Below are positions 1 to 5,800 of a stretch of DNA of 7,744 bases, in pieces; the first letter of the stretch is position 1; every line of letters begins with the position of its first letter. The stretch is taken from positions 1-7,744 of the forward strand of contig PFWI01000222.1 of assembly GCA_002791075.1 (NCBI GenBank), written 5' to 3'. The DNA comes from a bacterium (Candidatus Ratteibacteria) CG_4_9_14_3_um_filter_41_21 (GTDB taxonomy: Bacteria > Ratteibacteria > UBA8468). The notes under the pieces are model-generated. The model was given only the letters and a program-made list of their open reading frames with translations, was not told the origin of the DNA and did no database searches. Position numbers and translations under genes: made by a program.

Positions 1-262
1 GCGCTATGTCCAAAAGTTTCAAAAAACCCTTTTTTTGCCAATCTTCCGGCTGAATTTGATTAAAATAAAAACCCAAAGCAGAAATTGCTAAATCGTTTTT
101 CTCCATCTTTTCTTTAATCTTCTCTGCCCCATTTTTCTCTGATATTACCTTCCAAAAATTGGCCTCTTTGTTATTACAATTAATCTCCAGACTATCAAAC
201 CCTGTCTCTTTAGCAAATCTTACTTCCTCCTCGCTAAAATCCGTTAAATATCCTAATCTCAT
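1..262 (-). CDS. Sugar phosphate isomerase/epimerase-like TIM-barrel protein, N-terminal part only
   Basis: The gene starts at an ATG at 262 and stays open for 87 codons to the left edge of the window, so the C-terminal part, probably about two thirds, is missing. AGGAG at 268-272 lies five bases before the ATG and supports this start. The visible part looks like the first strands and helices of the xylose-isomerase-like/AP-endonuclease-2 TIM-barrel family: MRLGYLTDF as first strand, AKETGFDSLEI (residues 17-27) as the usual helix-turn-strand in which the Glu begins the second strand, and LAISALGFYFNQI (58-70) as a later strand. Members include IolE/IolI-like isomerases and sugar epimerases; metal ligands normally lie further on and cannot be checked. 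It follows the SGNH hydrolase on the same strand after a 164-nt gap filled mainly by a palindromic repeat. The specific substrate is unknown; family assignment is fairly secure, function is not. Confidence 0.75.
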   Translation of the reverse strand, partial: MRLGYLTDFSEEEVRFAKETGFDSLEINCNNKEANFWKVISEKNGAEKIKEKMEKNDLAISALGFYFNQIQPEDWQKKGFLKLLDIA

Positions 263-267
263 TTTTT

Positions 268-272
268 CTCCT
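268..272 (-). promoter_or_regulatory. Ribosome binding site of the isomerase-like gene
   Basis: Reading on the minus strand, AGGAG is followed by a five-base A-rich spacer and then ATG at 262. It is one of the clearest Shine-Dalgarno sequences in the window and fixes the start of the truncated isomerase-like gene. Confidence 0.7.
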
Positions 273-300
273 AAATTAATTTACGAACATCATAATAGTC

Positions 301-385
301 TGTCATTGCGAGGATTCCGAAGGATGACGAAGCAATCTCATGAAGTAAGGGATTGCCACGCTCATTTCATTCGCTCGCAATGACA
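301..385. repeat. Palindromic MITE-like element, GTCATTGCGAG family
   Basis: The ends are a perfect 12-bp inverted repeat, TGTCATTGCGAG at 301-312 and CTCGCAATGACA at 374-385. A second, inner pair, GCAATC at 332-337 and GATTGC at 351-356, would give a two-tier hairpin in DNA or RNA. This resembles short palindromic elements that occur in many copies in some bacterial genomes; copy number cannot be seen here. It occupies over half of the gap between the SGNH hydrolase and the isomerase-like gene. No T-run follows on the minus strand, so it does not look like a rho-independent terminator. Confidence 0.8.
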
Positions 386-426
386 TCCGCCTCCTCATCC
401 AATCCGCACTCCCTGATTTCCATACT

Positions 427-1428
427 TTAGTTTTTCATTTCTTTCTTAATATATTGCGCAAGATTTTTTGCTATCTCTTCCATACCCTCCGGCGAAGGAT
501 GAACAAGGTCTCCCGCCATCAGCCCTGAAGCATTTTTCAGGATTTCTCTCCCGTCAATATGGATAACTTTGGGCATATTTAATTTTTCAACCGTCTCTTT
601 GACTACTTTTCTGAATTCATTTTGTTTGGTTGAAGCCGGGTCAAAATCGCCATAAAAAGTGAAAATATCAATACAGAAAATCCACTTATCAGGATGAGTG
701 CTTGCAATTTTTTTGATAAAATAATCTACTCTTTTTTTAAATTCCTCTGTTTCAAAACATCCTATCATATTAATTCCTAATTCCAGGGTTGCAAAATCCC
801 AGTCATTTCTTTCTGCAATGTAATCTGCCACCTGGCTTTCACAATGCGCTCCTCCTCCGAATCCTAAATTGATTAAGTCAACTCCCAGAAGTTGTGCAGT
901 CCTCATTGCATAGGTTCCCGTGGGTCTTACAGCGTAGCTTCCGTGAGTAATTGAAGAACCATAGGCAATATAGCTTGTTTGCGGAGTTTGTTCTTTTGCA
1001 GGAGGAGAAAAATCACCCTCAATCTTTGGTATTTCTATAGCCGCAGAATACGGTAGCATTATACGGAAAAGACGGGAATCAAAAGGAAAATTTTTCTCTT
1101 TGCTAATCTTATCCAGAAGTTCTATGTTTTGGGGAAGAGTGATGGGAATCTCCGTTGGCTTTGCACCAAGACTATAGGACATTGCCTTAAAAGCCCCCTG
1201 ATAGACTTCAACAACAGGGAAAAATACCCCGAGCTCACCTTTTAATTTTAAAATAATCTTTCCTGTTTCTGTTTTTAGATTAAATCTGATTTCGCAGCCA
1301 GCAGGATAAAGAGCTCTTAATTTAGCGTTCTCGTTCAAAGCAACTCTTAATTTATCGGGAATTCTGGTAAGTAAATTTTCTCCATTTATCTCCGCGATAT
1401 TATACAACTCTACATTTTCATAAAACAT
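427..1428 (-). CDS. SGNH/GDSL-type hydrolase with N-terminal beta domain, cytoplasmic
   Basis: This 333-residue protein probably cleaves an ester such as an acetyl group on a sugar or other small molecule; the substrate is unknown. The SGNH blocks are visible: GSSITHG (157-163), with Ser159 the likely nucleophile in place of the classic GDSL; GFGGGAH (189-195), giving the block II glycine; LELGIN (215-220), with Asn220; and GDLVHP (306-311), with Asp307 and His310 completing the triad. Residues 1 to about 150 look like the beta-rich N-terminal domain seen in the GDSL_3-type lipase/acylhydrolase family, beginning VELYNIAEI. No signal peptide or membrane segment is seen, which argues for the cytoplasm. 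The ATG at 1428 lies nine bases after the trpA stop with only a weak purine-rich GATAGAAAA upstream, so it is probably translated on the trp transcript. The family call is firm; a role in tryptophan synthesis is not implied. Confidence 0.85.
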   Translation of the reverse strand: MFYENVELYNIAEINGENLLTRIPDKLRVALNENAKLRALYPAGCEIRFNLKTETGKIILKLKGELGVFFPVVEVYQGAFKAMSYSLGAKPTEIPITLPQNIELLDKISKEKNFPFDSRLFRIMLPYSAAIEIPKIEGDFSPPAKEQTPQTSYIAYGSSITHGSYAVRPTGTYAMRTAQLLGVDLINLGFGGGAHCESQVADYIAERNDWDFATLELGINMIGCFETEEFKKRVDYFIKKIASTHPDKWIFCIDIFTFYGDFDPASTKQNEFRKVVKETVEKLNMPKVIHIDGREILKNASGLMAGDLVHPSPEGMEEIAKNLAQYIKKEMKN

Positions 1429-1437
1429 TTTTCTATC

Positions 1438-2238
1438 TCAGCTTCTGAGAGCCACTTTAATTTCGGAGGTGAATTTCTCAACCTCCTTTATAAGACCTCT
1501 CTTATTTTTATACCTCTCAACGATATTCAAAAGGGCACTGCCAATGATAATCCCATCGCTATACTTTCCAATCTCCCTCGCTTGAGATGGCTTGGAGATG
1601 CCAAAACCGACACAGATTGGTTTTTTAGTGAACCTGTAAATTTTATGCAAGGAAGATTTAATCGTTCCGGACAATTTCTCCCTGGCTCCGGTAACCCCGG
1701 TGAGAGAAACATAATAGATAAAGCCCTGGCTTTCTTTACTAATCATTCTCATCCTTTCCTGTGGACTAGTCGGGGCAATCAGAAAGATAAGATTAACATT
1801 ATCTTGCTTTAAAATATTTTTTAAAGGGGTTGCTTCCTCAGGGGGAAGGTCGGGAATAATAACTCCGCTGATACCGGTTTTTTTGCAATCATGGGCAAAT
1901 TTTTGCAAACCGTAATGATAGATGGGATTGTAGTAACTCATAAAAACAAGTGGGATATTACTCTTTTTGGATAATTCTTTTGCCAATAAAAAAGATTTTT
2001 TTAAATTAATCTTTTGCTTTAACGCTACCTCGGAGGTTCTCTGAATGGTAAGACCATCGGCTACCGGGTCGGAAAAAGGAACTCCCAGTTCAATCAAATC
2101 CGCCCCAAAATTTTCTAAAGCAGTAACCAACTTCATAAAGGTAACCATATCAGGATAACCAACCGTGAGATAAAAAATCAACGCTTTTCTCCCCCCTTTT
2201 TTTAATTCCTGAAATTTTTCGTCAATCCGGTTAATCAT
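1438..2238 (-). CDS. trpA: Tryptophan synthase alpha chain
   Basis: TrpA cleaves indole-3-glycerol phosphate to indole and glyceraldehyde 3-phosphate and passes the indole through a tunnel to TrpB in the cytoplasmic alpha2beta2 complex. The 266 residues match the usual length for this TIM-barrel family. Visible motifs are IELGVPFSDPVADG (49-62), with catalytic Glu50 and Asp61 equivalent to Glu49 and Asp60 of the enteric enzyme; IIPDLPPEE (127-135); YYVSLTGVTG (175-184) around the flexible loop; and the phosphate-binding segments GFGIS (211-215) and IIGSALL (231-237). The start ATG at 2238 overlaps the end of trpB by eight bases (ATGATTAA), a typical coupling junction that helps equal synthesis of the two subunits. 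The nearest purine-rich match, GGAG, lies about 15 bases upstream, so reinitiation after trpB is likely. Nothing appears degenerate. Confidence 0.97.
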   Translation of the reverse strand: MINRIDEKFQELKKGGRKALIFYLTVGYPDMVTFMKLVTALENFGADLIELGVPFSDPVADGLTIQRTSEVALKQKINLKKSFLLAKELSKKSNIPLVFMSYYNPIYHYGLQKFAHDCKKTGISGVIIPDLPPEEATPLKNILKQDNVNLIFLIAPTSPQERMRMISKESQGFIYYVSLTGVTGAREKLSGTIKSSLHKIYRFTKKPICVGFGISKPSQAREIGKYSDGIIIGSALLNIVERYKNKRGLIKEVEKFTSEIKVALRS

Positions 2239-3409
2239 AGTCTTTTATCACTTCTCCAAGGTCCTTGTCTCCCCGGCCAGAAAGGCAGAGAACGATAATT
2301 TCATTACTGGATAATTTTGGGGCAAATTTAGCCAGATAAGCAAGAGCATGGGCAGACTCCAAAGCAGGAATGATTCCTTCTATCTCCGATAAAAGATGAA
2401 ATGCTTTTAATGCCTCTCGGTCGGTAACCGCAACATATTTCGCCCGGCCAATACTTTTGTAATAGGAATGTTCCGGACCAACGCCAGGATAATCGAGACC
2501 AGCCGCCACTGAATGAGTAGGATGAACCTGGCCATTCTCATCCTGCAAGAGTTCGCTAAAACTTCCGTGTAAGACTCCCTTTTTTCCTGCTACCAAGGTA
2601 GCGGCATGCTTACCGGTTTTGAGGCCTCTCCCTGCCGCCTCTACACCAATAAATTTTACATTTTGATGATGAAAAAAAGGATGGAAAAGACCAATACTAT
2701 TGCTTCCTCCGCCAACACAGGCAACCAGAGCATCAGGAAATTTCCCTTCTTTTCGGAGAATCTGTTGCTTGGTTTCTCGGCCAATTACGGATTGGAAATT
2801 CCGCACCATCAGGGGATAGGGATGAGGGCCAACAACCGAGCCAAGAACATAATAGGTATTCTTCACATTAGTCACCCAATCCCGAAAGGTTTCGTTAACG
2901 GCATCTTTTAAGGTTCTGGTACCACTTTTTACCGGAATAACCTTGGTCCCCAGAAGTCGCATCCTCTCAACATTCAACCTCTGCCGGAGCATATCCACCT
3001 CTCCCATATAGACTTCACACTTAAATCCTAAAAGAGCGGCGGCAGTTGCCGTGGCTACTCCATGCTGACCGGCACCGGTCTCGGCAATAATTCTTTTTTT
3101 GTTCATCCTTTTTGCCAAGAGAACCTGACCCAGAGTATTGTTAATTTTATGGGCTCCGGTGTGCAAAAGATCCTCCCGCTTAAGGTAGATTCTGGCCCCT
3201 TTAAAATGTTCGGTAAGTCTTTTTGCATAATATAAAGCGGTTGGTCTACCGGCATAATCGGAAAGATAGCCGTTAAGTTCCTTTTGAAAAGTTTTATCTT
3301 TTTGAACCTTTCGATAGGCAGTTTCTAATTCAGAGAGAGCTGCCATCAAGGTCTCCGGAGCAAATCTCCCTCCAAAAATCCCAAAACGACCTTTTTTATT
3401 TGGATACAT
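2231..3409 (-). CDS. trpB: Tryptophan synthase beta chain (TrpB1 type)
   Basis: This PLP enzyme condenses indole with L-serine to give L-tryptophan, partnered by TrpA. At 392 residues it has the length of the standard TrpB1 class rather than the longer, stand-alone TrpB2. Lys88 in HTGAHKIN forms the Schiff base with PLP; Glu110 in AETGAGQHG is the catalytic acid/base; GGGSN (233-237) binds the cofactor phosphate; LDYPGVGPEHSYY (305-317) is the TrpB1 signature near the monovalent-cation and interface region; and LSGRGDKD (376-383) carries the Ser that contacts the PLP ring nitrogen. The ATG at 3409 lies within the end of trpF, overlapping by 14 bases, and the protein begins directly with the family's GRFGIFGGRFAPETL segment, so the start is well supported. 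The upstream ribosome binding site is weak (AAAAAGCGAAGA), which fits coupling to trpF. The gene appears intact. Confidence 0.98.
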   Translation of the reverse strand: MYPNKKGRFGIFGGRFAPETLMAALSELETAYRKVQKDKTFQKELNGYLSDYAGRPTALYYAKRLTEHFKGARIYLKREDLLHTGAHKINNTLGQVLLAKRMNKKRIIAETGAGQHGVATATAAALLGFKCEVYMGEVDMLRQRLNVERMRLLGTKVIPVKSGTRTLKDAVNETFRDWVTNVKNTYYVLGSVVGPHPYPLMVRNFQSVIGRETKQQILRKEGKFPDALVACVGGGSNSIGLFHPFFHHQNVKFIGVEAAGRGLKTGKHAATLVAGKKGVLHGSFSELLQDENGQVHPTHSVAAGLDYPGVGPEHSYYKSIGRAKYVAVTDREALKAFHLLSEIEGIIPALESAHALAYLAKFAPKLSSNEIIVLCLSGRGDKDLGEVIKDYD

Positions 3410-4037
3410 TCTTCGCTTTTTCTACAAATAATTTCATCTTTTCCAGATTCTTTTTTCCCGAATAACTCTCCACTCCGCTGGCAACGTCAACGCAAAATGG
3501 CTGCACTTTTTTAACCGCCTCTTCTACATTCTCCGGGGTTAACCCTCCTGATAAAAAAATAGGTTTTCCCATCTTCTTGATCTGGCAGGCCAAATTCCAG
3601 GAGAATGTTCTTCCGGTACCTCCAAACTTATCCATATTATAAGTATCTAAAAGATAATAATCAACAACCTTCCCGAATTTTGGAATAGCTTGCAAATTTT
3701 GTTCATTATCAATACGAAATACCTTAATCATCTTACAGTCAGGGAATTTATCTTTTAGTTCCTCGCAAAAGAAAACCGTCTCATTTCCGTGCAATTGAAG
3801 AAAATCAAGAGAACAATCTTCCGCGATCTGCCCAATAGTTGAAATCTCCTCATCAACAAAGACTCCTACCTTCGCGATCTTGATAAAGGCTCGATCAATA
3901 ATCTCTTTTGCTTTCCCCGAAGTAATAAACCTGGGGCTTCTCGAATAAAAATTAAACCCGAGGAAATCAACTCCCAGGTCAAGAGCATTTTTAGCATCTT
4001 CCTTATTAGTAATTCCGCAGATTTTAATTTTAGCCAT
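3396..4037 (-). CDS. trpF: Phosphoribosylanthranilate isomerase
   Basis: TrpF performs the Amadori rearrangement of N-(5'-phosphoribosyl)anthranilate to 1-(o-carboxyphenylamino)-1-deoxyribulose 5-phosphate, the substrate of the TrpC that is missing here. The protein has 213 residues, normal for a monofunctional TrpF; it is not fused to TrpC. Motifs are KICGIT (5-10) with general-base Cys7, FGFNFY-type strand at 26-31 followed by SPRFI, LQLHGNE (80-86), LLDT (129-132) with general-acid Asp131, GGTGRTF (139-145), and the phosphate-binding LSGGL (162-166) and DVASGVE (184-190). The ATG at 4037 is 16 bases after the trpD stop, without an obvious Shine-Dalgarno sequence; the protein begins right at the first barrel strand, so a later start is not possible. 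The end overlaps trpB by 14 bases. Assignment is firm. Confidence 0.96.
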   Translation of the reverse strand: MAKIKICGITNKEDAKNALDLGVDFLGFNFYSRSPRFITSGKAKEIIDRAFIKIAKVGVFVDEEISTIGQIAEDCSLDFLQLHGNETVFFCEELKDKFPDCKMIKVFRIDNEQNLQAIPKFGKVVDYYLLDTYNMDKFGGTGRTFSWNLACQIKKMGKPIFLSGGLTPENVEEAVKKVQPFCVDVASGVESYSGKKNLEKMKLFVEKAKNVSK

Positions 4038-4053
4038 AGCAATCTTATCTAAA

Positions 4054-5124
4054 TTACGACTCTTGCCCTTTATGCTTCTTCAGTGAGTAATCTGGAGAGC
4101 CTATACTTTCACTTGATTCGCTCCCAAATTTAATTAACGCTTCCAATTTTTTCAGGGCTCTTCCAGAGTCAATAATTTCTTCGGCAAGTCTTATTCCTTC
4201 AGGAATATCCTTCGCCTTCTCGGCGGCTACAAAAAGCGCGGCGCTGTTTAAAAGAACTATATCTCTTTTGGCTCCTTTCTTGCCTTTTAAAATATCCAAA
4301 ATAATCTGAGTATTTTCCTTCAGGGTCCCGGCTTTAATTTCCTCGGAGCTTTTTCTCTCTAAACCAAAATCCTCAGGTTGAATATAGTAAGTCTTTATTT
4401 CACCATTTTTTAATTGGCTAACTCTTGTTTTTCCCGTAATAGATATCTCATCAAAATTTCCCTCTCCGTAAACAACAAATGCGTTTCTTGTACCTAAATT
4501 TCTAAGCACATTTGCTAAAATATCGGTCAGTTCTTCTTTATAGACACCTAATAATTGAACATTAGCTTTAGCGGGATTGGTTAAAGGTCCCAAAATATTA
4601 AAGATTGTTCGGATGCCAATTTCTTTTCGTGCCGGCATGGCATATTTCATTGCCAAATGAAAGAGAGGCGCATAGAGGAAACCAATCCCAACCTTCTTAA
4701 TGCATTCAGCTACCTTCTCGGGAGGAATTTCAAGGTTAAGACCCAATGCTTCCATCACATCTGCACTCCCGCAAAAACTGGAAACAGACCGATTGCCGTG
4801 TTTAGCTACTAAAAGTTCTCCTCCGGCGGCGATAAGAGCAACGACGGTAGAAATATTAAATGTTCCGCTTCCATCTCCTCCGGTCCCGCAGGTATCAACA
4901 ATCATCTCCTGACCCAGATTAAGAGCAGTTACTTTTTCCCGCATTACCTTAGCCGCTCCGGTGATTTCCTCCACGGTCTCCCCTTTCATCCGCAGAGCAG
5001 TAATAAAAGCTGCAATCTGAGCCGAAGTGCTTTTCCCGCTCATAATCTCATTCATTGCAGAAATAGATTCCTCTTCGGTCAGATTTTTTTTATCAACCAC
5101 TTTCCCAATCAATTCCTTAATCAT
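4054..5124 (-). CDS. trpD: Anthranilate phosphoribosyltransferase
   Basis: TrpD transfers the phosphoribosyl group of PRPP to anthranilate in the cytoplasm. Numbering from the chosen ATG at 5124, the protein has 356 residues, slightly longer than many homologues because of a charged tail after about residue 335. The PRPP loop DTCGTGGDGSGTFNIST is at 77-93, KHGNRSVSS at 108-116, GSADVMEALG at 119-128, the anthranilate-side RTIFNILGPLTNP at 172-184, and the metal-binding Asp-Glu pair (FDEISI) at 225-226. An upstream TTG at 5136 would add MRKM, but it is formed by the edge of a palindromic repeat. The ATGs at 5127 and 5124 are both possible; I prefer 5124 because GAGG at 5131-5134 then has a six-base spacer. 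There is no TrpG fusion, unlike the enteric TrpGD. The gene is separated from trpG by a repeat-filled gap of about 100 nt. Confidence 0.96.
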   Translation of the reverse strand: MIKELIGKVVDKKNLTEEESISAMNEIMSGKSTSAQIAAFITALRMKGETVEEITGAAKVMREKVTALNLGQEMIVDTCGTGGDGSGTFNISTVVALIAAGGELLVAKHGNRSVSSFCGSADVMEALGLNLEIPPEKVAECIKKVGIGFLYAPLFHLAMKYAMPARKEIGIRTIFNILGPLTNPAKANVQLLGVYKEELTDILANVLRNLGTRNAFVVYGEGNFDEISITGKTRVSQLKNGEIKTYYIQPEDFGLERKSSEEIKAGTLKENTQIILDILKGKKGAKRDIVLLNSAALFVAAEKAKDIPEGIRLAEEIIDSGRALKKLEALIKFGSESSESIGSPDYSLKKHKGQES

Positions 5125-5130
5125 CATTTT

Positions 5131-5134
5131 CCTC
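5131..5134 (-). promoter_or_regulatory. Ribosome binding site of trpD
   Basis: GAGG lies directly beside the end of the palindromic repeat and is followed by AAAATGATG. The spacer is three bases to the ATG at 5127 and six to the ATG at 5124, which favours the second one, and rules against the TTG at 5136 that lies upstream of it. Confidence 0.5.
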
Positions 5135-5235
5135 AACCACGAATTACACGAATTTATCTAATTAAGAACTTTTAAAACATTATCTCGTTTCTTATTACTT
5201 TTTAATAATTCGTGCAATTCGAGAAATTCGTGGTT
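5135..5235. repeat. Palindromic element, AACCACGAATT family, copy between trpG and trpD
   Basis: Perfect 11-bp terminal inverted repeats, AACCACGAATT at 5135-5145 and AATTCGTGGTT at 5225-5235, enclose an inner pair, CACGAATT at 5147-5154 and AATTCGTG at 5207-5214. The centre, about 5155-5206, is AT-rich and unrelated to the other copy. It fills nearly the whole trpG-trpD gap, and its right edge supplies two bases of the trpG stop codon. No T-run follows on the minus strand, so transcription into trpD should not be terminated by it. A second copy of the family is at 7283-7368. Confidence 0.85.
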
Positions 5236-5800
5236 ACATTCTTAGAAAATTGCTTAATAATTTCTTTCCCTCTTTGGTCAAGATTGATTCGGGGTGAAAC
5301 TGAACCCCATAGAGAGGGAATTTTTTATGTTCAATCCCCATTATTTCTCCACTTATAGTCCGGGCGGTGATCTTTAAGACATCGGGGACACTTTCCTCTT
5401 CAATAATTAAGGAATGGTATCGGGTTGCCTCAAAAGGATTCTTTAATCCCCGGTAGATTCCTTTTCCATTATGGTAGATTAAAGAAATTTTCCCATGCAT
5501 TAATTTTTTGGCAGAGACAATTTTTGCTCCCAGGGAATAACCAATGCATTGATGTCCCAGACAAACTCCTAAAATAGGAATTTTACCCACAAATTTTTTG
5601 ATTATTCCGTTACAAATCCCGGCATTTTCCGGTCTCCCCGGACCAGGGGAAATGACAATTCTTTTTGGTTCGAGCGTTTTTATCCGGGAAAGAGAAATTT
5701 TATCATTTCTAAAAATCTCTACTTTTTTCTCTCCTAATTCTCCCAGATACTGAACAAGATTATAGACAAAGGAATCGTAATTATCGATTACCAAAATCAT
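5234..5800 (-). CDS. trpG: Anthranilate synthase glutamine amidotransferase subunit
   Basis: TrpG hydrolyses glutamine and delivers ammonia to TrpE for anthranilate formation. The 188 residues are a complete stand-alone class I glutamine amidotransferase. The oxyanion-region motif SPGPGRPENAG is at 51-61; the nucleophile Cys80 sits in GVCLGHQ (78-84); MHGK is at 101-104 and RYHSL at 127-131; and FHPES (168-172) provides His169 and Glu171 of the triad. The start ATG at 5800 overlaps the trpE stop in the string TAATG, with GAGGAAGGG at 5806-5814 as a good ribosome binding site, so the two subunits are translationally coupled. The last codon is ATG followed by TAA, and two bases of that stop belong to the adjoining palindromic repeat. 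The same family serves in folate synthesis as PabA, and one protein can serve both pathways; the position next to trpE makes TrpG the primary role. Confidence 0.96.
   Translation of the reverse strand: MILVIDNYDSFVYNLVQYLGELGEKKVEIFRNDKISLSRIKTLEPKRIVISPGPGRPENAGICNGIIKKFVGKIPILGVCLGHQCIGYSLGAKIVSAKKLMHGKISLIYHNGKGIYRGLKNPFEATRYHSLIIEEESVPDVLKITARTISGEIMGIEHKKFPLYGVQFHPESILTKEGKKLLSNFLRM

Noticed and set aside
292..297. TATTAT on the minus strand as a possible -10 element for the isomerase-like gene
   Set aside because: The hexamer at the right distance upstream (TTCGGA) matches the -35 consensus poorly and lies in the repeat; not enough support.
159..383. Plus-strand open frame of 74 codons
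   Set aside because: It runs antisense over the isomerase-like gene start and then through the palindromic element; no family resemblance and no ribosome binding site support.
301..385. CRISPR repeat or tRNA-like structure
   Set aside because: It is a single inverted repeat without regularly spaced direct copies, and has no tRNA arms or T-loop consensus.
1527..1812. Open frames on both strands inside trpA (1527-1712 minus, 1582-1812 plus)
   Set aside because: They are alternative-frame shadows of the well conserved trpA coding sequence.
2606..2911. Plus-strand 101-codon open frame within trpB
   Set aside because: Antisense to conserved trpB sequence, low-quality composition, no recognisable domain.
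4700..4912. Plus-strand open frame within trpD
   Set aside because: Antisense shadow of the glycine-rich PRPP-binding region of trpD.
5135..5235. Palindrome between trpG and trpD as a rho-independent terminator or attenuator
   Set aside because: Arms are AT-rich, the loop is about 50 nt, and GAGGAAAATG rather than a T-run follows on the transcribed strand.
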